From Microcystis elabens FACHB-917 (lineage in GTDB: Bacteria > Cyanobacteriota > Cyanobacteriia > PCC-6307 > Cyanobiaceae): a stretch of DNA of 64,000 bases. The notes below the pieces were generated by a model. That model was not told the DNA's origin. It saw nothing but the letters and a program-made list of their open reading frames with translations, and did not search any database. The stretch is taken from positions 1 through 64,000 of the forward strand of contig NZ_JACJSZ010000013.1 of assembly GCF_014698445.1 (NCBI RefSeq), read 5' to 3'. Of this stretch, positions 8,729 through 25,738 are shown piece by piece; position 1 is the first letter of the stretch; the number at the start of each line of letters is the position of its first letter. The translations under genes and the position numbers were made by a program.

Positions 8729-8944
8729 TCAGGGGCCGTGGTGCTGGACGACCACCTGGGGGTCCTGGAGAACGAGGGGGGGCGCTTGGAACGCTTCCGA
8801 GGTGCTGCGTCGTTGCTGCACGCTGCCCAGCCGGGCCTCGATCCGCTCCGTCAGCTGGGAGCACCCCTCGCCCTGCACGCCCTCCACGAGTTCCTCCACC
8901 CGCCCGTCGGGGCGAATGCGGAAGCGGATGGTGCGTTGGGCCAT
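8729..8944 (-). CDS. DUF2997 family protein
   Basis: A 71-residue protein beginning MAQRTIRFRIRPDGRVEELVEG, with GEGCSQLTERIEARLG after it. This is the DUF2997 pattern, a short two-strand/one-helix protein nearly always encoded next to ycf35. It is the first gene of the minus-strand group DUF2997-ycf35-ferredoxin-aldo/keto reductase. Function is unknown. Confidence 0.83.
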   Translation of the reverse strand: MAQRTIRFRIRPDGRVEELVEGVQGEGCSQLTERIEARLGSVQQRRSTSEAFQAPPLVLQDPQVVVQHHGP

Positions 8945-9029
8945 CCCGGATGGGCTGCACAGGTGAGATCGGGATCTTAACCGCGATTTCCGGAGCTCGC
9001 GGCCGCTGGATGGCCACCGCCGGCGCCCT

Positions 9030-9830
9030 TCAGCTGATCAGTCCCTCGTCCACCAGGGTCTGGAGCCGTTCGAGCACCTCGGGCTGCTCCAGCTGCTCGA
9101 GGGCCATGCGGGCTTCGTCCCGGACGGTGGGGTCGCCGTCGTGCAGCATCGTGTGCAGGAGGGCCTCCACCACGTCCCGCTGGCGCGGCTCCACCAGGTC
9201 GGTGTAGAGGCGCCCCAGCGACCAGGCGCAGTTGCTGCGCACCGCCGGCTCGCTGTCGATGCGGAGGCTGAGCAGCAGCTGGGCGGCGGCGGGGTCGGCC
9301 TTGGCCACGCCGGTGGCGCCGGCATCGGCCAGGGAACTGGCCGCCCACAGCCGCACCGCGGCGATGTCGAGCTCCAGGGCCCGGATCAGCGGGTTGAGCA
9401 GCGGCGCCTCGGGGTAGTTGCCGAGGCTCCAGGCCACCGCCTTGCGCACGTAGCCGTTGTCGTCGGCCGCCAGCAGACCCAGCAGGGGCTCCACCGCCAG
9501 GGGATGGGGGTTGCGGCCGAGGGCGTAGACGGCGCTCATCCGCACGATCGGGCAGCCCGCCTTCAGCAGGGGCAGCAGCAGCGGAATGGCGCGGGGATCG
9601 CGGTGCTCGCAGAAGATGCGCAGGCCCTGCAGCCGCTCCTCCCGTCCCCCCTTGAGCAGCTCGATGCCGAGGTCGCACTCGGCGGCCACGTCGGAGCTGG
9701 AGGGGGCGGCGCTGTCGATCTCATCGAGGGGATCACCCAGGAGCTCCTGCGCCAGTTCCCTGGCCAGCACCTCCGGATCGAGGGCCAGCGCGTGGGTGGT
9801 TTCGGGAAAGGGCAGGCCGTCGTCCGGCAT
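9030..9830 (-). CDS. HEAT-repeat protein (IaiH / PBS-lyase-like)
   Basis: A 266-residue all-helical protein with about five HEAT/armadillo-type repeats, seen in RDPRAIPLLLPLLKAG, IVRMSAVYALGRN, YVRKAVAWSLGNY, AVRLWAASSLAD and AVRSNCAWSLGRL. The repeats are of the kind shared by phycobilin lyase subunits and the cyanobacterial HEAT protein IaiH reported to bind IscA. I chose the ATG of MPDDGLPF; the open frame upstream looks non-coding. Which relative it is cannot be decided from sequence alone. Confidence 0.8.
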   Translation of the reverse strand: MPDDGLPFPETTHALALDPEVLARELAQELLGDPLDEIDSAAPSSSDVAAECDLGIELLKGGREERLQGLRIFCEHRDPRAIPLLLPLLKAGCPIVRMSAVYALGRNPHPLAVEPLLGLLAADDNGYVRKAVAWSLGNYPEAPLLNPLIRALELDIAAVRLWAASSLADAGATGVAKADPAAAQLLLSLRIDSEPAVRSNCAWSLGRLYTDLVEPRQRDVVEALLHTMLHDGDPTVRDEARMALEQLEQPEVLERLQTLVDEGLIS

Positions 9831-9876
9831 GGAGCCATCCAGGTGACGGCATCGTAAAAGGGGGACGGCCGCGGGA

Positions 9877-10002
9877 TCAGGCCAGCGGGGCTGGGGCGGC
9901 CATGTCGCCGGGCAGCCAGATGCGGGCACTGACGGCGAACAGGGCCAGGCCGAACAGCAGCACGATGGCGACCGGCAGCAGCGTGGAACGCAGAAAGGAC
10001 AT
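9877..10002 (-). CDS. Single-pass membrane micro-protein (41 aa)
   Basis: An ATG-started ORF of 41 codons reading MSFLRSTLLPVAIVLLFGLA at the N-terminus, with one transmembrane segment over residues 8-27, then ARIWLPGDMAAPAPLA. It ends 46 bases before the HEAT-protein start on the same strand. Shape and charge pattern resemble small thylakoid subunits, but it does not match PsbN, PetN, PsbT or Hli as I know them. The clean start, hydrophobic core and lack of a competing ORF support it. It is too short for routine gene finders. Confidence 0.5.
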   Translation of the reverse strand: MSFLRSTLLPVAIVLLFGLALFAVSARIWLPGDMAAPAPLA

Positions 10003-10080
10003 GGGGGGAACGGGACGGCGGGGCTGGCTGCATTGTGGTCCGACCGGTCGCCCCTAGGGTTCGCCCACCCGCGAGCGGCC

Positions 10081-11376
10081 ATGGCCAACCCTGCCTCCAG
10101 CCGTGTCCGCCCCTGGCGCCGCCTCCTGGCGGTGGCCGCCGAAGGGGTGGCCAGCGGCACCCCCTACATGGTGGGCACCAAGCTGCTGCAGGGCTGGCTC
10201 ACCGCCAGCCAGATCCCCCTGGGCCTGATCGGCCTGCTGGGGCTGGCGGAGCTGCCCTACACGCTGAAGATGGTCTGGGCGCCGGCCCTCGACCGCTGGC
10301 CCCTGCCCTGGCCGGACCGCCGCCGCGGCTGGCTGCTGGTGCTGCAGCTCAGCCTGGTGGCGGTGATCGGGGCCATGGCCCTGCTGCAGCCCTCCACCGA
10401 TCCGGCCAGCCTGACGGCGATCGGCGTGATGGCGGTGCTGCTGGCGGTGGTCAGCGCCACCCAGGACATCGCCGTGGATGCCTACCGCACCGACCTGCTG
10501 CCCGATCTGGAGCGGGGCGCCGGAGCCGCCGCCTCCAACCTGGGCTACCGCACGGCGATGCTGGCCGTGGGGGCCGGTGGCTTCATCCTGGCCGGCCGCT
10601 TCGACTGGCCCCTGGCCTTCCTGTTCTCGGCCCTGCTGATGCTGGTGGTGGTGCCCTTCACCCTCACGGCGCCGCGGCTGGAGCCCCTGGCGGTGCCCGT
10701 AAGCAGCCTGCGTCAGGCGGTGCTGGGTCCGGCGCGGGAGTTCCTGCACCGCAGCGGCGGCCCCCGGGCAGCGGCCCTGCTCACCCTGGTGCTGCTCTAC
10801 CGCTGGCCCGACGGGCTGCTCGGTCTGATGGCGGTGCCGTTCCTGATCCAGAAGGGCTTCAGCCCCGAAGTGGTGGGCTCGGTGCTGGCGGGCTGGGGCA
10901 TCGGCGCCACCATCGTCGGCACGGTGCTGGGGGGCGTGCTGTTCGGCCGGCTGGGCATGAACCGCTCCCTGTGGCTGTTCGCCCTGGTGGGGGCGGCGGG
11001 CAACCTGGCCTACTGGGGCCTGGCCCGCTTCGACGGCGGCATGCCTGCCCTGCTGACGGCCGTGGCCCTGGAGAACATCGGTGGCGGCATGGTGGGCGCC
11101 GCCTTCGTGGCGCTGCTGATGAGCCTCTGCAACCCCCGCTTCTCTGCCACCCAGTACGCCCTGCTCTCGGGCGTCTATGCCCTGAGCCGCTCCCTGCTGG
11201 CCGCCCCGGCCGGCCTGGTGGCCGAGCGGCTGGGCTGGCCGGGCTTCTTCCTGGCCACCACCGCCGCGGCCCTGCCGGCCTTCCTGCTGATGCTGCGGCT
11301 CACCCCCTGGAACGGCCGGGGGGTCCGCGGGGCCTACAGCGCCGAGCTGGACGGGCCGGGATCGAGGAACGCCTGA
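10081..11376 (+). CDS. AmpG-family MFS transporter (muropeptide permease-like)
   Basis: A 431-residue polytopic membrane protein with about 12 hydrophobic segments. Typical AmpG features are GTPYMVGTKLLQGWL in TM1, PYTLKMVWAPALDR after TM2 and the TM4 element ATQDIAVDAYRTDLL. AmpG carries anhydro-muropeptides from murein recycling into the cytosol, but cyanobacterial members have not been tested for this as far as I know. The ATG at 10081 was chosen over an upstream in-frame ORF start. The 3' end overlaps the convergent hydrolase gene by 43 bases. Confidence 0.85.
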   Translation: MANPASSRVRPWRRLLAVAAEGVASGTPYMVGTKLLQGWLTASQIPLGLIGLLGLAELPYTLKMVWAPALDRWPLPWPDRRRGWLLVLQLSLVAVIGAMALLQPSTDPASLTAIGVMAVLLAVVSATQDIAVDAYRTDLLPDLERGAGAAASNLGYRTAMLAVGAGGFILAGRFDWPLAFLFSALLMLVVVPFTLTAPRLEPLAVPVSSLRQAVLGPAREFLHRSGGPRAAALLTLVLLYRWPDGLLGLMAVPFLIQKGFSPEVVGSVLAGWGIGATIVGTVLGGVLFGRLGMNRSLWLFALVGAAGNLAYWGLARFDGGMPALLTAVALENIGGGMVGAAFVALLMSLCNPRFSATQYALLSGVYALSRSLLAAPAGLVAERLGWPGFFLATTAAALPAFLLMLRLTPWNGRGVRGAYSAELDGPGSRNA

Positions 11377-12152
11377 AGCAGCGGCAGGTACCGGGGGGAC
11401 TCCTCCACGGCGTTGTGGCCGTCGACCGGCAGCACCACCTGGGAGGCCACACCAGAGCGGAAGCCGGCCAGCAGGGCGTCGGTGCTGGCGCGGGGGATCA
11501 CCTCATCCCGTTCGGCGGCGATCAGCAGGGTGGGTGCCCCGACCCGGGGAGCCTCCTGGAGGGAGCGGTACTTGTCCTGGAGCAGCAGCCCCACCGGCAC
11601 CAGGGGATAGTGGCGGCCCGCCACCGCCTCGATGCTGTCGAAGGGCGTGACCAGCACCAGCCGGGAGACGGGGCGATGGGCCGCCAGGTGCACGGCCACG
11701 GCACTGCCCAGGCTGCGGCCGATCACAACGATCCGTCCGTGGTCGGCCCGCACCCGGTCGAAGAGGGCGAGGGCATCGGCGAACAGGGCCCGCTCCGAGG
11801 GCTGGCCGCCGCTGCCGCCGTAGCCGCGGTAATGCAACAGGTAGAGGCTGTGCTCCGGAAAGGCGGCCCCCAGCAGGGGCAGCTGCCCCGCCACATCCTC
11901 GGCGTTGCCGCCGAAGTAGATGAGCGCCTTCGGGCCGGGGCGGCGGCGGACCGTCACCAGCACCCGGGCCCCCGGCGGGCCGTCGGCAATGGGCAGGGAC
12001 AGCAGCTCTCCAGGCGCATCGGCGGCGCGGGGCTGGGGAAAGTAGAGCAGGGAGCGCTGGCGCAGGAACAGCAGGCCGCACAGGGCCCCGTAGGCCAGGG
12101 CGCCGGCCAGGAGGATCGTCAGGGCCGGGAGCGCGCGCGGCGGGATCGACAT
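11334..12152 (-). CDS. Alpha/beta hydrolase (BEM46/ABHD13-like), membrane-anchored
   Basis: A 272-residue protein with an N-terminal signal anchor (about residues 8-32) followed by an alpha/beta hydrolase domain. LIYFGGNAEDV is the oxyanion region, LHYRGYGGSGG follows, the nucleophile is Ser147 in IGRSLGSAVA, the acid lies in AAERDEVIP and the histidine in VDGHNAVEES. This matches the BEM46/ABHD13-like group; substrate unknown. I used ATG 12152, preceded by GGGGTGA. An alternative GTG at 12161 overlaps the rlmN stop. It is the last gene of the rpo run. Confidence 0.82.
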   Translation of the reverse strand: MSIPPRALPALTILLAGALAYGALCGLLFLRQRSLLYFPQPRAADAPGELLSLPIADGPPGARVLVTVRRRPGPKALIYFGGNAEDVAGQLPLLGAAFPEHSLYLLHYRGYGGSGGQPSERALFADALALFDRVRADHGRIVVIGRSLGSAVAVHLAAHRPVSRLVLVTPFDSIEAVAGRHYPLVPVGLLLQDKYRSLQEAPRVGAPTLLIAAERDEVIPRASTDALLAGFRSGVASQVVLPVDGHNAVEESPRYLPLLQAFLDPGPSSSAL

Positions 12153-12157
12153 GGCGA

Positions 12158-13215
12158 TCACCCCGCAGGGGCGTCCATCAGCCGGCGGCGCAGCTGGCCG
12201 CAGGCGGCGTCCTGGTCGAGGCCGCGGCTGGCGCGCACGCTCACGGCGATGTGGCGCCGCTCCAGCTGGGCGCGGAAGGCCTCCACCGCTTCAGGGGCGG
12301 GACGCCGGAAGTCCTCCTCGGCGATCGGGTTGTAAGCGATCAGGTTGACGTGGCTCTGGAAGCCCCGCAGCAGGCGGGCCAGCGCATCGGCCTGGCGGGG
12401 ATGGTCGTTGACGCCCCCCAGCAGGATGTACTCGAAGCTCACCCGCCGGCCGGTGATGGCCACGTAGTGGCGGCAGTCCTCCAGCAGGGCCTCGAGGGGA
12501 TAGGCGTGGGCGGTGGGGATCAGCTCCTCCCGCAGCCGCTGATCGGGGGCATGGAGGCTGACGGCCAGGGTGAACTGGGCCCGGCCGAGCCGCGACCGGG
12601 CCCGCTCCGCCAGGGTGGGCAGGGTGCGGGGCACCCCCACGGTGCTGACGGTGATCTGGCGCTGGGCCATGCCCAGGTCGGTGCAGATGCAGGCGATGGC
12701 CTCCAGCACTGCCTCGATGTTCAGCAGGGGTTCGCCCATCCCCATGAACACCACGTGGGAGGGGCGCCGGTCCATGGCCTCGCGGATGCTGAGCACCTGG
12801 TCGACGATCTCGTGCACGGCCAGCGAGCGCTGCAGGCCTCCCTTGCCGGTGGCGCAGAAGCGGCAGGCCATGGGGCAGCCCACCTGGCTGCTGACGCAGA
12901 CCGTCAGCCGGTCGCCGCTGGGGATGCCGACGGTCTCGAGGCTGAGGCCATCGGCGGTGGCCAGCAGCAGCTTGGTGGTGCCGTCGCGGGCGTCGCTGCG
13001 GTGCAGCAGGGCCGAGCGGCCGATGCCGGTGCCCGCCGCCGCCAGCCCCTCGCGCCAGGCCTTGGGCAGCACCGTGATCACCTCGAGGCTGCGGGCCCCC
13101 CGGCTATAGATCCATTCGTGCAGCTGCCGGCCGCGGAAGGCGGGCTGGCCCTGGTCCCCGGCCCAGGCCTCCAGGGCCGCCTGGCCCATCCCCAGCAGGG
13201 GAGCCGGACCGGCCA

Positions 13216-13216
<1 letters not shown>
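12158..13216 (-). CDS. rlmN: 23S rRNA (A2503-C2)/tRNA (A37-C2) methyltransferase RlmN
   Basis: Radical SAM enzyme that methylates C2 of A2503 in 23S rRNA and A37 of some tRNAs. The 352-residue chain has the CX3CX2C cluster motif at Cys114, Cys118 and Cys121 ([11 protein letters not shown]). [19 protein letters not shown] and [10 protein letters not shown] are typical, and a C-terminal Cys in DAACGQL is the methyl-carrier cysteine. The start ATG shares one base with the hli stop (TGATG), so it was preferred over an upstream in-frame start inside hli. Confidence 0.94.
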
Positions 13217-19486
<6,270 letters not shown>

Positions 19487-19544
19487 GGCAGGGACGCGTG
19501 GTGATCGTGAGAAACGGGGAAATCAGAGCCGGTGAATCAAGCGA

Positions 19545-22500
19545 TCAGTCATCGTCGTAATCCGCAACACCGAGGGATTCGTAGGTGGGACGGCTGGGGG
19601 TGCTGCGGCGGGGATTGACGTCCTGCATCAGGTCGACCTCCTCACCGGCGTCGGTGTAGACGGCGATGTCGAGTCCGAGGGACTGCAGCTCCCGCATCAG
19701 CACCTTGAACGACTCCGGTGTGCCTGGGCGGGGGATCGGCTTGCCCTTGACGATGGCGTTGAGAGCCTCGTTGCGGCCCTGCATGTCGTCGGACTTGACG
19801 GTGAGCAGCTCCTGCAGGGTGTAGGCGGCGCCGTAGGCCTCCAGGGCCCACACCTCCATCTCACCGAGCCGCTGGCCGCCCTGCTGGGCCTTGCCGCCCA
19901 GGGGCTGCTGGGTGACCAGGGAGTAGGGACCGGTGGAACGGGCGTGGATCTTGTCGTCCACCAGGTGCACCAGCTTGAGGATGTGGGCGTAACCCACGGT
20001 CACGGGCTGGTCAAAGGGTTCGCCGCTGCGGCCGTCGATCAGCTGAATCTTGCCGGGGTTGGCGGAGTCGTAGACCCAGTCCTTGCCGGGCAGCTTGGCC
20101 GCTTCCTCCAGGTAGGCCTGCACCGTCTGCTTGGACTTCTCAGGGCCGTACATCTCATCGAACGGCACCACCTTGACGCGACAGTCGAGGTGGGAGGAGG
20201 CCCAGCCCATCAGGCACTCGAACACCTGGCCCACGTTCATCCGGCTCGGCACCCCCAGGGGGTTGAGCACGATGTCGATCGGGGTGCCGTCAGGCAGATA
20301 GGGCATGTCCTCCCGAGGAAGGATGCGGCTGATGATGCCCTTGTTGCCGTGGCGGCCGGCCATCTTGTCGCCCACCTGGATCTTGCGGCGCTGGGCCACA
20401 TAGACGCGCACCACCATGTTGGCGCCCGGCGGCAGTTCATCGCCCTGCTCGCGGGTGTAGATGCGCACATCCACCACCCGGCCCCGCTCGGTGCTGGGCA
20501 CCCGCAGGGAGTTATCGCGCACGTCACGGGCCTTTTCACCGAAGATGGCGCGCAGCAGCTTCTCCTCCGGCGGCTGATCCGACTCGCCCTTGGGCGTCAC
20601 CTTGCCCACCAGGATGTCGCCGGATTCGACGTAGGCACCGATGCGGATGATGCCCATCTCGTCGAGGTGACCCAGGCTCTCCTCGGCCACGTTGGGGATT
20701 TCCCGGGTGATCTCCTCGGGGCCGAGCTTGGTCTGGCGGGCCTCGATCTCGTACTTCTCGATGTGCACCGAGGTGTAGAGATCGTCCTGCACCAGCCGGT
20801 CGCTGACGAGGATGGCGTCCTCGTAGTTGTAGCCCTCCCAGGGCATGTAGGCGATCAGGACGTTCTGACCCAGGGCGATCTCACCGCCTTCGCAGGCGGA
20901 GCCGTTGGCCAGCACCTGACCGGCGATCACCGGATCGCCCTGGCGGACGATCGGCCGCTGGTTGAGGCAGGTGTCCTGGTTGGAGCGCTGGTACTTCTGC
21001 AGAAAGTGGGTGTGGTCGCGGTCCTGCTCGTCACGGATGACGATGGCAGTAGCATCCACGAAGGAGACCATGCCGTTCACCTTGGTGATCGGCACCATGC
21101 CGGAGTCGCGGGCCACCTGGGTTTCAAGGCCGGTGCCCACCAGGGGCCGCTCGGGCCGCAGCAACGGCACCGCCTGGCGCTGCATGTTCGAGCCCATCAG
21201 GGCCCGGTTGGCGTCGTCGTGCTCAAGGAAGGGGATCAGGGAGGTGGCCACCGAGATCACCTGCACCGGCGACAGCTGGACGTAGTCCACCTGCTCGGGG
21301 GGCACCTTCTCGAAGTCCTGGCGGTAGCGCACCGGCACCAGGTCGACGGTGATGCGGCCGTCGGCGTCGGTGGGCACATCACCGGGGGCCACCCGGCACT
21401 CGTCCTCCAGGTCGGCGGAGAGATAGAGGGGGTCGCCCTGCTTGAGGACGATGCCGTCCTCCACGCGCCAGAAGGGGGTCTCGATGAAGCCGTACTCGTT
21501 CACCCGGGCGTGGGTGGCAAGGGAACCGATCAGGCCGGCGTTGGGGCCTTCCGGGGTCTCGATCGGGCAGATGCGGCCGTAGTGGGAGGGGTGGATGTCG
21601 CGCACGGCGAACCCGGCCCGCTCCCGGGTGAGACCACCGGGGCCGAGGGCGCTGATGCGTCGCTTGTGGGTCAGCTCGGCCAGGGGGTTGGTCTGGTCCA
21701 TGAACTGGCTCAGCTGGCTGGAGCCGAAGAACTCCTTTACCGCCGCCACCAGGGGCTTGGGGTTGACCAGCTGGGCGGGGGTGAGGGATTCGGTCTCGCC
21801 GACAGTCATCCGTTCCTTGATGATCCGCTCCAGCCGGTTGAGGCCTACCCGTACCTGGTTCTGCAGCAGCTCGCCCACCGAGCGCACGCGGCGGTTGCCC
21901 AGGTGGTCGATGTCGTCGAGGCAGGCGCCGCCCACGTCGAGCTCCAGGTTGATCAAGTAGTCGATCGTGGAGAGCACGTCCTCGGCGGTGAGGGTGCGCA
22001 CCGCGTCGGGGATGGTGAGGCGCAGCTTCTTGTTGATCTTGTAGCGGCCCACCCGGCCCAGGTCGTAGCGCTTGGGATCGAAAAAGCGGCTGTGCAGCAG
22101 CTGCTGGCCACCGCTAACCGAGGGGGGCTCGCCGGGTCGCAACTTCTTGTAGAGCTCCAGCAGGGCCTGGTCCTCCGAGGAGATGCCCTCCTCGTTGGAG
22201 GCCTCGATCGACTTCTGGTAGTACTCGGGGTGCCGCAGCTTGTCGAGCACGTCGTTGTCGGACAGGCCGATGGCCCGCATCAGTACGTGGGCGTTGATCT
22301 TGCGGGTCTTGTCGACGCGGACGTGCAGCAGATCGTTCTTGTCGGTCTCGAACTTGAGCCAGGCCCCCCGGTTGGGGATCAGGCTGGCGTTGAAGGTCTT
22401 GCGGCCGTTCTTGTCCTGCTCATCCTTGAAGTAGACGCCGGGGCTGCGGACGATCTGGTTGACGATCACCCTTTCGGCGCCGTTGATGATGAAGGTGCCA

Positions 22501-22835
22501 CGCTCGGTCATCAGGGGAAGCTCCCCGATGAAGACCTCCTGCTCCTTGATCTCGCCGGTCTCCTTGTTGACCAGGCGGCAGGTGACGTACATCTGGGAGG
22601 CGAAGGTAGCATCGCGACGCTTGGCCTCTTCCACATCGTGGCGGGGGCGTTTCAGGCGATACTGATCGCCGATGAAGTGCAGCTCCAGCTTGCCGGTGTA
22701 GTCGGTGATAGGCGAGAAGCTGTCCAGCTCCTCGATCAGGCCCTTCTCCAGGAACCATTTGAAGCTCGCCCGCTGTACCTCCACGAGATCGGGAAGGTAA
22801 GTGACGGTCTTGGCGACCTGGATCGCGCTGCTCAT
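19545..22835 (-). CDS. rpoB: DNA-directed RNA polymerase subunit beta (RpoB)
   Basis: Beta subunit of RNA polymerase, 1096 residues, near the usual cyanobacterial length. It starts [20 protein letters not shown]. The fork-loop/rifampicin region reads [61 protein letters not shown] and [25 protein letters not shown] are the C-terminal catalytic signatures. The ATG at 22835 was chosen over an upstream in-frame start with no family similarity. A 245-base leader with a large hairpin lies before it. Confidence 0.98.
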   Translation of the reverse strand: MSSAIQVAKTVTYLPDLVEVQRASFKWFLEKGLIEELDSFSPITDYTGKLELHFIGDQYRLKRPRHDVEEAKRRDATFASQMYVTCRLVNKETGEIKEQEVFIGELPLMTERGTFIINGAERVIVNQIVRSPGVYFKDEQDKNGRKTFNASLIPNRGAWLKFETDKNDLLHVRVDKTRKINAHVLMRAIGLSDNDVLDKLRHPEYYQKSIEASNEEGISSEDQALLELYKKLRPGEPPSVSGGQQLLHSRFFDPKRYDLGRVGRYKINKKLRLTIPDAVRTLTAEDVLSTIDYLINLELDVGGACLDDIDHLGNRRVRSVGELLQNQVRVGLNRLERIIKERMTVGETESLTPAQLVNPKPLVAAVKEFFGSSQLSQFMDQTNPLAELTHKRRISALGPGGLTRERAGFAVRDIHPSHYGRICPIETPEGPNAGLIGSLATHARVNEYGFIETPFWRVEDGIVLKQGDPLYLSADLEDECRVAPGDVPTDADGRITVDLVPVRYRQDFEKVPPEQVDYVQLSPVQVISVATSLIPFLEHDDANRALMGSNMQRQAVPLLRPERPLVGTGLETQVARDSGMVPITKVNGMVSFVDATAIVIRDEQDRDHTHFLQKYQRSNQDTCLNQRPIVRQGDPVIAGQVLANGSACEGGEIALGQNVLIAYMPWEGYNYEDAILVSDRLVQDDLYTSVHIEKYEIEARQTKLGPEEITREIPNVAEESLGHLDEMGIIRIGAYVESGDILVGKVTPKGESDQPPEEKLLRAIFGEKARDVRDNSLRVPSTERGRVVDVRIYTREQGDELPPGANMVVRVYVAQRRKIQVGDKMAGRHGNKGIISRILPREDMPYLPDGTPIDIVLNPLGVPSRMNVGQVFECLMGWASSHLDCRVKVVPFDEMYGPEKSKQTVQAYLEEAAKLPGKDWVYDSANPGKIQLIDGRSGEPFDQPVTVGYAHILKLVHLVDDKIHARSTGPYSLVTQQPLGGKAQQGGQRLGEMEVWALEAYGAAYTLQELLTVKSDDMQGRNEALNAIVKGKPIPRPGTPESFKVLMRELQSLGLDIAVYTDAGEEVDLMQDVNPRRSTPSRPTYESLGVADYDDD

Positions 22836-22947
22836 GCGGTGAACCTGCAGGAACGAGGGGGTTGGGCGGACCTGGACGGTGGGAGGACGATCGCGGCGTG
22901 ACCTGCCTGGGGAGCCCGGGGTGGCGGGCCATGCCAACAGGCGCTCA

Positions 22948-22988
22948 GCCGGATCGTTCGTCCCCGCAACAGGGACGAACGATCCGGC
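22948..22988. repeat. Perfect 17-bp inverted repeat upstream of rpoB
   Basis: Arms at 22948-22964 (gccggatcgttcgtccc) and 22972-22988 are exact reverse complements with a 7-base loop (cgcaaca). On the minus strand it lies about 110 bases upstream of the rpoB start and 93 bases past the tatD stop. No T-run follows it on either strand, so it is not a standard intrinsic terminator. It could be a factor-assisted terminator, an RNA-processing or attenuation hairpin in the rpoB leader, or a protein-binding palindrome. Confidence 0.75.
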
Positions 22989-23041
22989 AGGGGCGCCTAC
23001 AGGGCTCGCTGCGGGTATGCCGACTCAATTGATGCCGTCGT

Positions 23042-23067
23042 GGACAAAAGGAGCGATTCCGCTTCCA
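23042..23067 (-). terminator. Possible weak intrinsic terminator after tatD
   Basis: Read on the minus strand, GGAAGCG-GAAT-CGCTCC can form a six-pair stem with one bulged A, followed directly by TTTTG. It lies about 15 bases past the tatD stop. The stem is short and the T-run only four bases, so read-through into rpoB is likely. Confidence 0.3.
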
Positions 23068-23080
23068 GGCCAATAAGACA

Positions 23081-23893
23081 TCATACAACCTTGACGGGTA
23101 GCCCAAAAAGGCGGACCGCATTGGCGGTGGTCGTCTTCGCTACCTGCTCAAGCGTCTCGCCCCGCAGTTCGGCCACCCGGGCCGCCACCGACGCGACGTA
23201 AGCCGGCTCGTTTCGCTTGCCCCGGCGGGGCACCGGCGCCAGGAAGGGGCAGTCTGTCTCGACGAGGTAGCGGTCGGCCGGCACCAGCCGGGCGCAGGCA
23301 TGGATGGTGCCGGCCCTGGGGAAAGTGACCGTGCCGCTGAAGCTGATGAACAGACCGAGCTCGAGGAAGCCGGCCATTTCCTCGGGGGTGCCTCCCCAGC
23401 AGTGCATCACGCCCCGGGGGCAGCGGCCCTCACGCTGGCGCCGCCGCAGTTCGGCCAGCATCGGTTCGGCCGCATCCCGGCAGTGGATGATGACCGGCAG
23501 GTCCAGGGCCACCGCCAGATCCAGCTGGGGCCCCAGGGCCGCCAGCTGCTCGTCGAGGTTCGTGGCCTTGAACAGGTCGAGGCCCAGTTCGCCGATCGCC
23601 ACGACCCGGTCGTCGGCGCGGGCCGCCGCCTCCAGCGTGGCGGCGGTGTCCGCCTGCCAGTGCCCGGTGTCGAGGGGATGGACCCCCACGGAATAGCGGA
23701 GCTCGGGGAAGCGATCGGCCAGGGCCCGGATCGCCGGAATCTCGGCCGGCTCGACGCAGGCATGGACCAGGGCCCTCACCCCCGCCTCCCGCCAGCGGGC
23801 CGCCACGGCATCGAGATCCGCCTCGAAGTTGCGGAACACGATGTGGCAGTGGCTGTCGACCAGGGGCGGGGGGGCCAGGGAGGTCATGGCCAT
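23081..23893 (-). CDS. tatD: TatD family metal-dependent hydrolase (DNase)
   Basis: A 270-residue TIM-barrel amidohydrolase-type nuclease. The metal-binding pattern is visible in order: VDSHCHIVF (HxH), [11 protein letters not shown] (Glu), [19 protein letters not shown] and [22 protein letters not shown] (Asp). TatD enzymes act as 3'-5' exonucleases in repair and RNA quality control. The start is ambiguous between ATG 23893 and ATG 23887. The gene lies between rpsT and rpoB, an order common in picocyanobacteria. Confidence 0.92.
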   Translation of the reverse strand: MAMTSLAPPPLVDSHCHIVFRNFEADLDAVAARWREAGVRALVHACVEPAEIPAIRALADRFPELRYSVGVHPLDTGHWQADTAATLEAAARADDRVVAIGELGLDLFKATNLDEQLAALGPQLDLAVALDLPVIIHCRDAAEPMLAELRRRQREGRCPRGVMHCWGGTPEEMAGFLELGLFISFSGTVTFPRAGTIHACARLVPADRYLVETDCPFLAPVPRRGKRNEPAYVASVAARVAELRGETLEQVAKTTTANAVRLFGLPVKVV

Positions 23894-23903
23894 GGAGGAG
23901 GGC

Positions 23904-25726
<1,823 letters not shown>

Positions 25727-25738
25727 GCGAACCGGCGC

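Noticed and set aside
19944-22901. 985-codon open frame antisense to rpoB
   Set aside because: It is the mirror of the rpoB coding frame, with biased composition and no motifs.
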